Source of the DNA: Deltaproteobacteria bacterium HGW-Deltaproteobacteria-14
GTDB taxonomy: Bacteria; Myxococcota_A; UBA9042; PHBI01
NCBI GenBank assembly: GCA_002841945.1
Contig: PHBI01000006.1
Location: 1 to 64,000, forward strand
Direction: 5' to 3'
DNA: 64,000 bases
The translations under genes were made by a program, and so were the position numbers. The notes beneath the pieces are model-generated. The model saw only the letters and a list, made by a program, of their open reading frames with translations, was not told where the DNA came from and made no database searches. Shown piece after piece: positions 23,638-32,927 of this stretch (positions within the stretch are counted from its first letter, which is position 1; every line of letters starts with the position of its first letter).

Positions 23638-25917
23638 ATGGACCCTATGAAAGCGCCTACACGACTCGCCACGGCCCTGGTCCTCCTCGCCACCCTCGGC
23701 GCGTGCACCGCAAGCCCCCCGCCGCCCTCCACGCCGACGACCACCGTCGCCACGACCGCCCGGGACGAGGCCCCGAAGGCCGTACCGTTCAGCGCGCGCT
23801 TCGACGCGACCGGACGCTTCGTGGCGGACGACCGGATCCTCCCCGCCTGGCGCCTCGACCCGACCCTGCCCGCCGCCAAGGGCGACCAGTACGACGACAT
23901 CCGCACCGCGGCGCCGCAGCTCTACGCCATCACCGAGCCGCCGGACCGCATCGCCACCGTCCGCCCGATGGTCGAGTGGGAGCCGATGCGGGCCATCGTC
24001 ATGACCTACCCCGGCTACATGCTGACCTCGACCAACGCGACCGACACCTTCGTCCAGGTCGCCGTCCACGCGTCCGAGGTCGGCGAGGTCTGGTTCGCCG
24101 TCGACGGCGCCAGCGCCGAGAACGGCCTCAAGTCACGCATCCTCACCGCCGGCGTGTCCCAGCAGACCCTCGACGACAAGATCAAGTTCTACCGCACCGA
24201 CATCGACAGCGTCTGGTTCATCGACTCCGGCCCGCTCCCGATCGTCGACACCGCGACCGACACCTTCGCCTTCGCCGACTGGCGCTACTACCACGAGCGG
24301 CCCCTCGACGACGGCGTCCCCACCGTGCTCGCACGCAACATGGGCGCGTTCGGCTACGAGCAGACCGCCACCGTCTACCGCCTCCCCCTCTACATGGAGG
24401 GCGGCACCTTCCAGGCGACCACCGACGGCATCTGCTTCACCAGCGACCGGCAGATCTACAACCTCAGCTGCTACGACGGGAGCTGCAACGACAACATCGA
24501 GAGCATGAGCCTGACCGCGCTGCAGACCCACCCATACACCCTCCAGATGGAGACGCTGCTGAGCGACTACGTCGGCTGCAAGGACCTCGTCGTCATGCAC
24601 AGCATCACCGACGACGGGACCGGCCACATCGACATGTACATGAAGGTGCTCGACGACGGCCGCGTGCTGATGGGCGAATACGCCGCGCCCTACGCCAACA
24701 ACGCCGAGCAGACCAACGGCCCCCGCCTCGACGCCAACGCCGCCTTCCTCGAGGCCTACGTCAAGCCCGACGGAACCAGCTTCACCGTGCCGCGCATCGT
24801 CATGCCCGGGCGCCGCAACTCGAGCTTCGGAAACATCCCGTTCACCTTCATCAACTCGACCCTCTTCAACGGCGTCAACCTGTGGCCGTACAGCGACTAC
24901 AGCGCGTGGGACGCCCAGAAGGCCGCCGCCCAGGCGACCTGGGACGCCGTCCTCCCCGACTACGACAACATCCCCATCGAGGCCACCGAGCTCTCCTTCT
25001 ACTCGGGCGCCATCCACTGCGTGACCCGCACCATCCCGGCGCAGCCGGCGGCGGACTGGGTCGATGACGGCACCTGCGGCGACGGCAGCTGCGTCGCGCC
25101 GCCCCACGGCTACGACGGCGAGTGCAGCCCCGCCGGTATCAGCGAGCAGGTCTGCTGGGGCCCCACCTGGCTGTGCGAGTGCAACGACTGCGACAACGGC
25201 TGCGCCACCACCCCGAACGGCTGCGGCGACATCACCTACTACGGCTGCTGTGACGACGGCACGCTCTACTACTGCGAGACCAACCAGGTCTACTCCCAGC
25301 CCTGCGGCGGCTCCTGCGGCTGGGACCAGTCCAACGACTGGTATGACTGCGGCATGTCCGGCGCCGACCCGAGCGGCGAGCACCCGCTCGCGTGTGGCGC
25401 GACGTGCACCCCGAACTGCGCCGGCAAGACCTGCGGCGGCGACGGCTGCGGCGGCACCTGCGGGGACTGCGGGGCCGGCTCCACCTGCGTGAGCGGGACC
25501 TGCGCGTCGACCTGCGTCGACCCGGTCTGCACCGTCGGAGACAGCGGCTGCGACGGGGCCGTCGCCTGGGCGTGCATCACCCAGGACGACTGCCCGATGC
25601 GCGCCGAGGTAGACTGCGCCACCAGCGGCAAGATCTGCGAGGCCGGTCAGTGCGCCGTCGCCCCGGTCGAGCCCGAGCCCGACACCACGTCGCCCGACAC
25701 CGCCACGCCGGACACGAGCGCGGGGACCGACACCACCACGCCCCCCGACACCACCGGCACCGGCCTCGACGTACAGGGCGAAGGCGACGTCCAGCAGCTC
25801 GCTCACAAGAGCTCCGGCTGCGCTGGCGGCGGCGGCCGCGGCTCGGGGGCGCTGGCGCTGCTCCTGGGGATCGGGCTCCTGACCTGGCTGCGGCGCCGAC
25901 GGCCCGCGGGCCTCTGA
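23638..25917 (+). CDS. Secreted peptidylarginine/agmatine deiminase-family enzyme with Cys-rich region and MYXO-CTERM-like tail
   Basis: A 759-residue exported enzyme. A lipoprotein-like signal ends ATLGAC. The catalytic domain (about 90-470) has the Porphyromonas-type PAD / agmatine deiminase pattern: VEWEPMRAIVMTYPGY, FIDSGPLPIV, MEGGTF, GTGHIDMYMKVL with the His-x-Asp pair, and the nucleophile Cys in SGAIHCVTRTIP. The family converts arginine residues or agmatine to citrulline or carbamoylputrescine. Next is a region with over 40 Cys, including a CxGKxCGGDGCGGTCGDC unit common in myxobacterial secreted proteins, then a Pro/Thr/Asp-rich spacer, and a C-terminal SGCAGGGG, hydrophobic helix and RRRR, resembling MYXO-CTERM sorting tails. 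So it is probably displayed on the surface. Start: ATG 23638; ATG 23647 is also possible. Confidence 0.87.
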   Translation: MDPMKAPTRLATALVLLATLGACTASPPPPSTPTTTVATTARDEAPKAVPFSARFDATGRFVADDRILPAWRLDPTLPAAKGDQYDDIRTAAPQLYAITEPPDRIATVRPMVEWEPMRAIVMTYPGYMLTSTNATDTFVQVAVHASEVGEVWFAVDGASAENGLKSRILTAGVSQQTLDDKIKFYRTDIDSVWFIDSGPLPIVDTATDTFAFADWRYYHERPLDDGVPTVLARNMGAFGYEQTATVYRLPLYMEGGTFQATTDGICFTSDRQIYNLSCYDGSCNDNIESMSLTALQTHPYTLQMETLLSDYVGCKDLVVMHSITDDGTGHIDMYMKVLDDGRVLMGEYAAPYANNAEQTNGPRLDANAAFLEAYVKPDGTSFTVPRIVMPGRRNSSFGNIPFTFINSTLFNGVNLWPYSDYSAWDAQKAAAQATWDAVLPDYDNIPIEATELSFYSGAIHCVTRTIPAQPAADWVDDGTCGDGSCVAPPHGYDGECSPAGISEQVCWGPTWLCECNDCDNGCATTPNGCGDITYYGCCDDGTLYYCETNQVYSQPCGGSCGWDQSNDWYDCGMSGADPSGEHPLACGATCTPNCAGKTCGGDGCGGTCGDCGAGSTCVSGTCASTCVDPVCTVGDSGCDGAVAWACITQDDCPMRAEVDCATSGKICEAGQCAVAPVEPEPDTTSPDTATPDTSAGTDTTTPPDTTGTGLDVQGEGDVQQLAHKSSGCAGGGGRGSGALALLLGIGLLTWLRRRRPAGL

Positions 25918-26228
25918 CTCGAGGCGACGGCAGGTCGACGACCGAGACGACGGCGCCGTTTCGCAAACCGCAGGTCGCGCGCCAGCGCGGTCCCGTACCG
26001 GCGCTGACCGCGCCCGGCATGAACTCCCGGGCCCGCGGGTTTCACGAACGCGCCGGAGAGACGTCTCCGGACCGTGACTCCCCGCGCTACCGTCCGTCGC
26101 CGCCCAATCTTGTCCCGGCGCGGGCGGGTCGTTACGCTGACGACAGCGCGGGGTCGGACCCAATGGTTTGCTAGCGTGCGGTAGAGTCGAGCAGGGTCCC
26201 GACGGCGCGTGTGTGGTCGAGGGGGAGA
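25918..26228. other. Intergenic region upstream of TonB-like gene
   Basis: About 310 bases. It holds a putative promoter at 26110-26138; nothing else recognisable. Open frames through it are low-complexity. Confidence 0.5.
26110..26138 (+). promoter_or_regulatory. Putative promoter of TonB-like gene
   Basis: TTGTCC (26110-26115), 17 bases, TACGCT (26133-26138), with a leader of roughly 85 bases to the ATG at 26229. Confidence 0.4.
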
Positions 26229-27347
26229 ATGGAGCTGGAGGAACCGCGAGAGCTGGATGCGCCCTGGGGTCGGCTCGCGCTGGTCTTTGGGCTGGCGCTC
26301 GCCGTGCAGGTGCCGCTCTTCGCGTTCTTCGACTCCCAGACCCACGGCACCGACACGGCGACCCTGTGCTCGGCCGAGCTCGGGCGGCTGCTCTCCGCCA
26401 ACGCCGTCCCCATGCGCGCGACCTTCGAGCGCGCCCGCGCCGACCTGTGCTCGCCGGACCCCGCGCCGACGATGCGCGCGGTCGCGATCCGCATCCAGCG
26501 CGACGAGCCCGAGCCGGAGGAGCCGCCGATCCCCGAGGACGCGGTGGTCGTCGACACCCCCGACCAGCAACCGCCCGAAGACGCCCCGCCGATCGAGACG
26601 AAGTACCTGTCGACCAAGGACACGCGCACCAAGAAGCAGACCCGCTCGGAGCGCGTCGCGCCCCCCTCGCGCAAGGCCCCGGGCAGCGTCGCCGTGCAGG
26701 CGCCCTCGCCGGTGCAGTCGGAGCAGTCCAAGAGCGCCAACCCCACGGTGACCAGCCAGGACCAGGCGGAGATCAAGCTCGCCGACGCCGCGCCGAAGCT
26801 CCCCGAGGCGGACACCGGTCACAAGAAGCCGCAGTCCGTGGTCGAGCAGGGCCGGGACACCCGCATCCTGCTGCCGGCCACCAGCGACGCGGCCGCCCTC
26901 GCCAACATCCAGGCCCTCGCCGGGGACTTCACCTCCAACGACCACCTGCCGGACATCGATCCAGGCAAGTCCACGATCCTCAACGCGAACCGCTACAAGC
27001 ACGCCGACTTCTTCTTGCGCGTGAAGCGCGCCGTCGAGAAGCACTGGCACCCGGCGGAGCTCTACCGGAGCCGTGACCCCACGGGCAACGCCTACGGCGT
27101 CAAAGACCGCTACACCGTCCTGCGCATCACCCTGAGCGAGCAGGGACGCGTGCTCGACATGTCGACCACCCGTAACTCGGGCCTCGACTTCATGGACCAG
27201 GAGGCGCGGCAGGCGTTCCAGCGGGCCCAACCCTTCCCGAACCCACCCGAGGGCCTCCTCAACCCCAAAAACGAGATCGTCTTCGAGTTCGGCTTCTACT
27301 TCGAGATCACCGCCGGGACCCGCCGCTTCGAGTGGCGCCGGCTGTGA
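26229..27347 (+). CDS. TonB/TolA-like energy-transducer protein
   Basis: A 372-residue envelope protein. One N-terminal membrane helix (LALVFGLALAVQVPLFAFF, about 12-32), a long periplasmic Pro/Glu/Lys-rich stretch with the EPEPEEPPIPED spacer typical of TonB, and a C-terminal domain (about 255-372) with YKHADFFLRVKRAVEKHW, TVLRITLSEQGRVLDM and FQRAQPFPNPP, the TonB/TolA C-terminal beta-alpha-beta pattern. It should couple inner-membrane proton force to outer-membrane partners or act in cell-envelope integrity. No ExbB/ExbD is adjacent. The start is uncertain: a GTG at 26211 would add six residues. Confidence 0.8.
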   Translation: MELEEPRELDAPWGRLALVFGLALAVQVPLFAFFDSQTHGTDTATLCSAELGRLLSANAVPMRATFERARADLCSPDPAPTMRAVAIRIQRDEPEPEEPPIPEDAVVVDTPDQQPPEDAPPIETKYLSTKDTRTKKQTRSERVAPPSRKAPGSVAVQAPSPVQSEQSKSANPTVTSQDQAEIKLADAAPKLPEADTGHKKPQSVVEQGRDTRILLPATSDAAALANIQALAGDFTSNDHLPDIDPGKSTILNANRYKHADFFLRVKRAVEKHWHPAELYRSRDPTGNAYGVKDRYTVLRITLSEQGRVLDMSTTRNSGLDFMDQEARQAFQRAQPFPNPPEGLLNPKNEIVFEFGFYFEITAGTRRFEWRRL

Positions 27348-27362
27348 CCTGATGGCGGCGCC

Positions 27363-27390
27363 TTGCCGCGCACGCCCCGGCGCCTAGATT
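27363..27390 (+). promoter_or_regulatory. Putative leaderless promoter of the zinc peptidase gene
   Basis: TTGCCG (27363-27368), 16 bases, TAGATT (27385-27390), then eight bases to the ATG at 27399. No ribosome site precedes that ATG, so the mRNA would start at or beside it. Confidence 0.45.
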
Positions 27391-27398
27391 CGCAGTCG

Positions 27399-28448
27399 AT
27401 GTCGAAACGAGGCCCCCGACCAAAGCGCGCGCCCGTGTGCGTTGGAACCGCTCTTCGCGCCGCGCTCGCGTTGGTCGTCGCCCTGCTGCTGGCGCTCCCA
27501 CCCCGCACGGCGCGCGCCGACCTGCCGTCGGAGGCGGCGCCGTACGGCGAGACCGCGCACTTCGTCTACTTCGGCAGCGACGAGGTCACGAGCGCCGTCC
27601 ACAAGGTCATGACCGTGGCCGAGGAGCGCTTCGGCCGGGTCTGCGCCGCGCTCGGCGCCTGCGACACCCTCGGCGGCAAGATCGACGTATGGATCGCCGA
27701 GGACCCGGAGCAGTTCGCCGCCGCCTTCCCAGACGGCGCCCCGATGGCCGAGTGGGCCGCCGGCGTCGCCTTCATCGGCGCCCGCCGCGTGGTCTTGCGC
27801 GCCCACGGCACCGCGCTCTTCAGCCTCCTCGAGACCTTCGATCACGAGGTGGCACACGTCCTCATCAACGCCGTCGCCGGCGGGCGTCACGTGCCACGCT
27901 GGCTCACCGAGGGGCTCGCCATCTGGGTCTCCGGCGAGGATGTCATCGCCCGCCTGTCCGCCGCGCACCAGGCCGCCATCACCGGCAACCTCCTCACCCT
28001 CGACGAGCTCGACGCCGGCTTCCCGAACCGCGGCTCGCGCGTCCCGCTCGCCTACGCACAGTCGGCGCTCTTCACCCGCCACCTCATCGGCCGCGGCGGG
28101 CCCGGGGCCCTCGTCACGGTGCTGCGCCGGATCGGGGCCGGCGAGCCCTTCGACGCCGCCTTCACCGAGCGCTTCGGCGCGCCGGCCGACGAGCTCGCCG
28201 CGGACTGGGTCGCGACCCTCGAGGAGGAGACCTCGCCGTTCCTCCTGCTCCACGACAGCTCGCTCTTGTGGTTCGCGATGACCCTCGTGTTCGTCGCCGT
28301 CGGCCTGCGCCTCAGCCGCGAGAAGAAGGCGGCCTTCGCCCGGATGGACGCCGAGGACGCTGCCGCCGAGGCCCGCGCCGAGGCCGCCCGCGCCTTCGCC
28401 GAGCTCGAGGCGCAGCGCCACTCGGGCGAGCCGCCGACCTTGCACTGA
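27399..28448 (+). CDS. Membrane-associated gluzincin (HExxH) peptidase
   Basis: A 349-residue exported zinc peptidase of the peptidase_MA type. A signal peptide (ALRAALALVVALLLALPPRTARA) is followed by the catalytic domain: DHEVAHVLIN carries HExxH, and WLTEGLAIWVSGED supplies the third glutamate ligand about 25 residues on. A second hydrophobic helix near the C-terminus (LLWFAMTLVFVAVGLRL) precedes an Ala/Glu-rich cytosolic tail. It therefore faces the periplasm with a C-terminal anchor. An alternative TTG at 27363 would be inside the promoter. folD follows 51 bases later and could be co-transcribed. Physiological substrate unknown. Confidence 0.82.
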   Translation: MSKRGPRPKRAPVCVGTALRAALALVVALLLALPPRTARADLPSEAAPYGETAHFVYFGSDEVTSAVHKVMTVAEERFGRVCAALGACDTLGGKIDVWIAEDPEQFAAAFPDGAPMAEWAAGVAFIGARRVVLRAHGTALFSLLETFDHEVAHVLINAVAGGRHVPRWLTEGLAIWVSGEDVIARLSAAHQAAITGNLLTLDELDAGFPNRGSRVPLAYAQSALFTRHLIGRGGPGALVTVLRRIGAGEPFDAAFTERFGAPADELAADWVATLEEETSPFLLLHDSSLLWFAMTLVFVAVGLRLSREKKAAFARMDAEDAAAEARAEAARAFAELEAQRHSGEPPTLH

Positions 28449-28499
28449 GAAACGGCCGCGTGCTACGCGGCAGCCCATCTGGAGACAGGGAGGGCGCCC

Positions 28500-29366
28500 A
28501 TGGCCGCAGAGATCATGGACGGCAAGGCCGTCGCGAGCAGAGTGCGCGAGGAGGTCCGCGAGCGCGTCGAGGCCCTCGCCGCGCGCGGCGTCGTCCCTGG
28601 GCTGACCGTCGTCGTCGTGGGCGATCACCCCGCGAGCGCGATCTACGTCCGCATCAAGGTGAAGGAGTGCGAGCGCGTCGGCATCGCCTCCCGCGTCGTC
28701 CACCTCCCCGCCGACGCCGCCGACGACGAGGTCCTGGCGCTGATCGACCGCCTCAACGCCGACCCGCGCGTCCACGGCGTCCTCGTCCAGCTTCCGCTCC
28801 CCGATCACATCGACCCCAAGCCCATCGTCGACCGCGTCCACCCCCACAAGGACGTCGACGGGCTCCACCCGACGAACGTCGGCTGGCTCCAGGCCGGCCG
28901 CCCGGCGCTGCTCGCCTGCACCCCGCAGGGGGTGATGCGCCTCCTGCGCGAGTACGACGTCCCGATCCTCGGCAGCCACGCGGTCGTGCTCGGCCGCAGC
29001 GCGATCGTCGGGCGCCCGATGTCGTGGCTCCTGCTGCGCTCCCACGCCACCGTCACCACCTGCCACCGTCACACCGTCGATCCGGGCCACCACGCGCGCC
29101 AGGCCGACATCCTCATCTCGGCGGTGGGCAAGGCCGGCCTCGTCACCGGCGACTGGGTGAAGCCCGGCGCCGTCGTCATCGACGTCGGCATCACGCGCCG
29201 CGCGGACGGGCGCATCGTGGGCGACGTCGACTTCGACGCCGCCCGCGCGAAGGCTCGCCTCATCACCCCCGTCCCCGGCGGGGTCGGGCCCATGACGGTC
29301 GCCATGCTGCTCACGAACACCTGCCTCGCGGCCGAGCGCATGTTGCAACGCAGCATCACCCCGTGA
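28500..29366 (+). CDS. folD: Bifunctional methylenetetrahydrofolate dehydrogenase/cyclohydrolase
   Basis: A 288-residue FolD, which converts 5,10-methylene-THF to 10-formyl-THF in two steps using NADP. Motifs: GDHPASAIYVRIKVKECERVGI with the catalytic Tyr-x-x-x-Lys, HGVLVQLPLPDHID, KDVDGLHPTNVG, PCTPQG-like LACTPQGVMRLL, GRSAIVGRPM nucleotide loop and TPVPGGVGPMTVAML. Length is normal. An excellent GGGAGGG site precedes the ATG. It works with the glycine cleavage genes of this window in one-carbon metabolism, though it is not linked to them. Confidence 0.97.
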   Translation: MAAEIMDGKAVASRVREEVRERVEALAARGVVPGLTVVVVGDHPASAIYVRIKVKECERVGIASRVVHLPADAADDEVLALIDRLNADPRVHGVLVQLPLPDHIDPKPIVDRVHPHKDVDGLHPTNVGWLQAGRPALLACTPQGVMRLLREYDVPILGSHAVVLGRSAIVGRPMSWLLLRSHATVTTCHRHTVDPGHHARQADILISAVGKAGLVTGDWVKPGAVVIDVGITRRADGRIVGDVDFDAARAKARLITPVPGGVGPMTVAMLLTNTCLAAERMLQRSITP

Positions 29367-29459
29367 CACGCCGCGCGGGAGAGAGCGTTCGCGCTACGGC
29401 GTGATGTTGGGGCGCGGCACGGCTGGTCAAATGCTGCGCCCCGCGTACCATGGGCGGCG

Positions 29460-31610
29460 ATGTCCGACGATCCCGACAGCCGCCCGGTCCCCCACGACGC
29501 GCTCGAGGAGCCGCTGGCCCTGTTCCGCGAGGGCAAGCTCGAGCTCGCCGCCCTCGCCGAGATCCTCGTCCGCTTCGGTCGCTCCGATCACGCGGAGGCG
29601 CCGCGCGCAACCATGGCCGCGCTCCTGGCGCGCGAGCTGCGCCACACCGTGCCTGCGGACGGACCGCGCACCCGCCAGCTGCGTCCCCGCTCGGCGGCGA
29701 AGACGGCGGGCCCGGCCACGCGGGTCGGCGCGACGGGCCTCGACCGCTTCACCACCGCCGCCGGCGTCGCTACCACGGTCGCCCTGGGCCTCGGCCCCGA
29801 CAGCCCGGCGCCGACCGATCCCGGCGACGTCAGGCACGCCTTCGGGCGCGTCCTCGGCGAGGGCGGCGTGGGCGTCGTGCGCCTCGCCGTCGACCGCGAT
29901 CTGCGCCGCGCCGTGGCGATCAAGGGCCTCCGCGACGAGCACCGCGACGACCCGGTGCTGATCCAGGCCTTCCTCGAGGAGGCCATCATCACCGGCGGCC
30001 TCGAGCACCCGAACATCGTCCCGATCCACGAGGTCGGCCTCAGCGCCGAGCTCGGGCCCTACTACACGATGAAGCGCCTCGAGGGCGAGCCCCTGAGCGA
30101 CCTCCTCTCGCGCCTGCGCCACGGGGATGAGCCTGGCTCAGGGCCGGCCCGCCTCGGCCGCTACATCGAGTTCTTCGCGCAGACCCTGCGCGCCGTCGCC
30201 TACGCCCACGACCACGGCGTCATCCACTGCGACCTGAAGCCCGCGAACATCGTCGTCGGCCGCTACGGCGACGTCACGGTCATCGACTGGGGCCTCGCCA
30301 AGCTCCTCGGCGTCGGCGGCCGCGACCAGGCGCGGACGCGCCTGTGGAGCGGCTCGCCAGGCTATATGTCGCCAGAGCAGGCGCTTCTCCAGGACGTCAA
30401 CGCCCTCGACGCGCGCACCGACATCTGGTCGCTCGGAGCGATCCTCTACGAGATCCTCACCCTCACCCTGCCCTTCGCGAGCGACGACGGGAGCCTCCCC
30501 GAGGCCGTCCACTGGCGCACGATCCCACCTCCCGGCGTGCGCGCGCCGGACCGCCCCATCCCCCCCGAGCTCGACCGCCTGTGCATGCGGATGCTCGCGC
30601 GGCGGCCAGAGGACCGCCCGGACCGCGTCCAGGACGTCCTCGCGACGACCGAGGCCTGGCTCGACGGCAGCCGCGAGCGCCAGCGTCGGCAGACCGCCGC
30701 GACGCACGCCCTGACCGAGGCGTCCGAGGCGCTGCGCGAGGCTCGCCCCCTCGAGGAGGCCATCGACGCGCTCCAGACCGGCGCGGATCCCGCCGGCAGC
30801 GAGGCCTTCGCCGAGGCCCGCGACGCGCTCGTGGAGGTGTACGAGGTCGCCTGCGACGCCGTCCTCGCGGGGCTCGACCTCAACCCGGACGGCGCCGCCC
30901 TGCAGCGCGCGGCGGCCGCGCTCTACTGGTACACCTTCCAGCGCCTCCACCCGGGCCGCGTGGCGACCACCGCCCCCCTCGCGCGCCGCGCCATCGCGCT
31001 GCTCGAGCGGCTCTCCCGTGTCGCCTTCGAGCCCATCATCGCGCGCGGCCACGCCAAGGGCGCGCCGGCCGCCCAGATCGCCGCGCGGCTCAGCGACGTC
31101 ACCGATCCCTGGGTGGCCGCCGCGACCTGCTTCGCGGCCCGGGAGCCCGACAACCCGCTCGCCGACGAGCTCCTCGCCCGCGTCGCCGTGCTGCAGCGCG
31201 CCGACATCTTCGGCGGCACCCCCGGGCACGAGCTGCTCGCCGTGGCCGACGCCTGCGAGCGCGTCACGTTCGCCGACGGCGGCGCGATCTTCAGCGTGGG
31301 AGATCCCGGCGACGCGCTCTACGTGGTGCTCACCGGCACGGTCGCGATCGTCCGCGGCGGGCGAGTCCTGTCGGTGCTGACGCCGTTCGCCTGCTTCGGC
31401 GAGGTCGCCCTCGTGGACGGATCGACCCGCACCGCGACCGCCCGCGCCCGCGGCCCCGTCAGCTGCCTCGTGCTCACCGGCGAGCGCTTCCAGGCGATCC
31501 TCCGCCAGGACGGCACCATCGGCCTGCGCGTGATGAAGGTCCTGGCCGAGCGCCTCCGCGACGCCACCGAGCGCGAGCTCAACCCGTCGCTGAAGGCTCA
31601 GCAGCGGTAG
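29460..31610 (+). CDS. Ser/Thr protein kinase fused to cyclic-nucleotide-binding domain
   Basis: A 716-residue soluble kinase. A roughly 130-residue N-terminal segment precedes the kinase domain (about 130-400): GEGGVGVVRLAVD glycine loop, AIKGL lysine, HCDLKPANIVV catalytic loop (Cys in place of the usual Arg of HRD), DWGLAK metal site, and GYMSPEQA. A helical region of about 180 residues follows. Residues about 580-705 form a cNMP-binding/CAP-effector fold: ITFADGG-like VTFADGGAIFSVGDPGDALYVVLTGTV and FGEVALVDGSTRTATARA, the phosphate-binding cassette with Gly-Glu and Arg. Binding of cAMP or cGMP would plausibly set kinase activity, as in eukaryotic PKG. No membrane helix. ATG at 29460 lacks a ribosome site and has TACCAT eight bases upstream. 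Confidence 0.92.
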   Translation: MSDDPDSRPVPHDALEEPLALFREGKLELAALAEILVRFGRSDHAEAPRATMAALLARELRHTVPADGPRTRQLRPRSAAKTAGPATRVGATGLDRFTTAAGVATTVALGLGPDSPAPTDPGDVRHAFGRVLGEGGVGVVRLAVDRDLRRAVAIKGLRDEHRDDPVLIQAFLEEAIITGGLEHPNIVPIHEVGLSAELGPYYTMKRLEGEPLSDLLSRLRHGDEPGSGPARLGRYIEFFAQTLRAVAYAHDHGVIHCDLKPANIVVGRYGDVTVIDWGLAKLLGVGGRDQARTRLWSGSPGYMSPEQALLQDVNALDARTDIWSLGAILYEILTLTLPFASDDGSLPEAVHWRTIPPPGVRAPDRPIPPELDRLCMRMLARRPEDRPDRVQDVLATTEAWLDGSRERQRRQTAATHALTEASEALREARPLEEAIDALQTGADPAGSEAFAEARDALVEVYEVACDAVLAGLDLNPDGAALQRAAAALYWYTFQRLHPGRVATTAPLARRAIALLERLSRVAFEPIIARGHAKGAPAAQIAARLSDVTDPWVAAATCFAAREPDNPLADELLARVAVLQRADIFGGTPGHELLAVADACERVTFADGGAIFSVGDPGDALYVVLTGTVAIVRGGRVLSVLTPFACFGEVALVDGSTRTATARARGPVSCLVLTGERFQAILRQDGTIGLRVMKVLAERLRDATERELNPSLKAQQR

Positions 31611-31622
31611 CCGACCGGGAGG

Positions 31623-32927
31623 TCAAGGCCGGCGGATGGCGCGGTAGGTCACCGGGCGTGGAAGCGAGGTCACGGTCGGGGTCCGCGGGCGCGGGATCGA
31701 GCGCGCGGTGCTGGTCCGACAGGGCTGGGCCGCGTCGGACAGCCACGTGCGGGCTCGGGCGCGCTCGTCGGGGCTCAGCGGGCTTTCGTCGAGCCACGCG
31801 TCGAGCGCCCCCGGCGGTCCCTCGGAGGTGCGCAGGAGGAGCTCCGCCAGCTGGACCGCGCGCGCGACCGGCCCGTCCGCGTCGGAGAGCTGCCGGTGGT
31901 GGGCCGCGACCGCGCCCACCACGCTCGCCGGGAGGCCCCAGAGCCCGAGGAGATAGGCGCCCACCGCGTCGTGGGCCGCGCCGAAGCGCGCTCTCTCCTG
32001 GGCGGTGATGTCGCCGTCACCGCAGACGTCTTCGTACTCCTCGCCGAAGATCACGAACATGACGAGCTGGCCGATGTCGTGGAGCATCGCGGCGACGTAG
32101 GCGTCGTTGCGGCCGCGCCGCTCCGCGAGGCGCATGGCGACGCTCGCGGTCGCCATCGCGCGCGCCTGGAGGACGCGCAAGAACCCCTCGGGCACGCCGG
32201 CGGCGTTGAAGCGGTCGAACATGGCGAGCCCGAGGACCATGCTGGAGACCATGCTGCGGCCGAGGTAGGCCACGGCGTCCTTGACCCGTATCACCGGCTC
32301 GGCGAGCGCGAACGCGGCGGAGTTCACGGTGCGCAGGACCGACGCGACCATCACCGCGTCCCGCTCGATCACCCGCGCGACGGTCTGGGCGTCGCTCATG
32401 TCGTCCTGCAGGACCGCCTGGAGCTGGGTGTAGATGTGCGGGACCGCGGGCAGGCGCTTGACCCCGCCCACCAGGGCCCGCACCGCCCGGTCGCGCACCA
32501 GGTCGCGGATCTCCACCGCCTGGCTGAGGGTCTCGATCAGCCGCACGTGATCGCAGGGCTTCGGCAGGACGCGGTGCGCGACGGTGTAGACCTCGCGCTG
32601 CTCGGTCGGCGCCGTATAGCCGCTCAGCACGACCCGCACGGCCTCGGGGAAGCGGGACCGGGCGGTCTGCAGCAGCGCCAGCCCATCGACCCCGGGCATC
32701 CGCACGTCGGTGACGAGGATGTCGACGGGGACCTCGGAGAACACCTCGAGCGCCTCGCGCCCGGAGGTGACGAAGCGCAGATCCCACGCGTCGCGGTGGC
32801 GCCGCAGCTGACGGCGGATCCCGTCGAGCACCGCTTGCTCGTCGTCCACGAACAGGATGATGGGCCTGACCTTGGCCTCCGCCGTCGGCGCGGCGGCGTG
32901 CGACGCATCGTGCCGCGTCGACGCCAT
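31623..32927 (-). CDS. Response regulator with HDOD output domain
   Basis: A 434-residue protein. The receiver domain (about 20-140) has IILFVDDEQAVLDG, the phospho-acceptor Asp in ILVTDVRMPG and Lys in VLPKPCDH. The HDOD domain (about 165-370) has the degenerate HD pattern: LPAVPHIYTQLQ, VASVLRTVNSAAFAL, DAVAYLGRSMVSSMVLGL and MLHDIGQLVMFVIF. HDOD outputs are thought to act in signalling and regulation rather than hydrolysis. A Ser/Thr/Pro/Arg-rich tail ends the protein. The ATG overlaps the stop of the histidine-kinase gene by one base (TGATG), so the two are coupled and very likely cognate. Confidence 0.92.
   Translation of the reverse strand: MASTRHDASHAAAPTAEAKVRPIILFVDDEQAVLDGIRRQLRRHRDAWDLRFVTSGREALEVFSEVPVDILVTDVRMPGVDGLALLQTARSRFPEAVRVVLSGYTAPTEQREVYTVAHRVLPKPCDHVRLIETLSQAVEIRDLVRDRAVRALVGGVKRLPAVPHIYTQLQAVLQDDMSDAQTVARVIERDAVMVASVLRTVNSAAFALAEPVIRVKDAVAYLGRSMVSSMVLGLAMFDRFNAAGVPEGFLRVLQARAMATASVAMRLAERRGRNDAYVAAMLHDIGQLVMFVIFGEEYEDVCGDGDITAQERARFGAAHDAVGAYLLGLWGLPASVVGAVAAHHRQLSDADGPVARAVQLAELLLRTSEGPPGALDAWLDESPLSPDERARARTWLSDAAQPCRTSTARSIPRPRTPTVTSLPRPVTYRAIRRP

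Noticed and set aside
24133..26163. Minus-strand open frame of 676 codons
   Set aside because: Antisense to the deiminase gene; no protein-like pattern.
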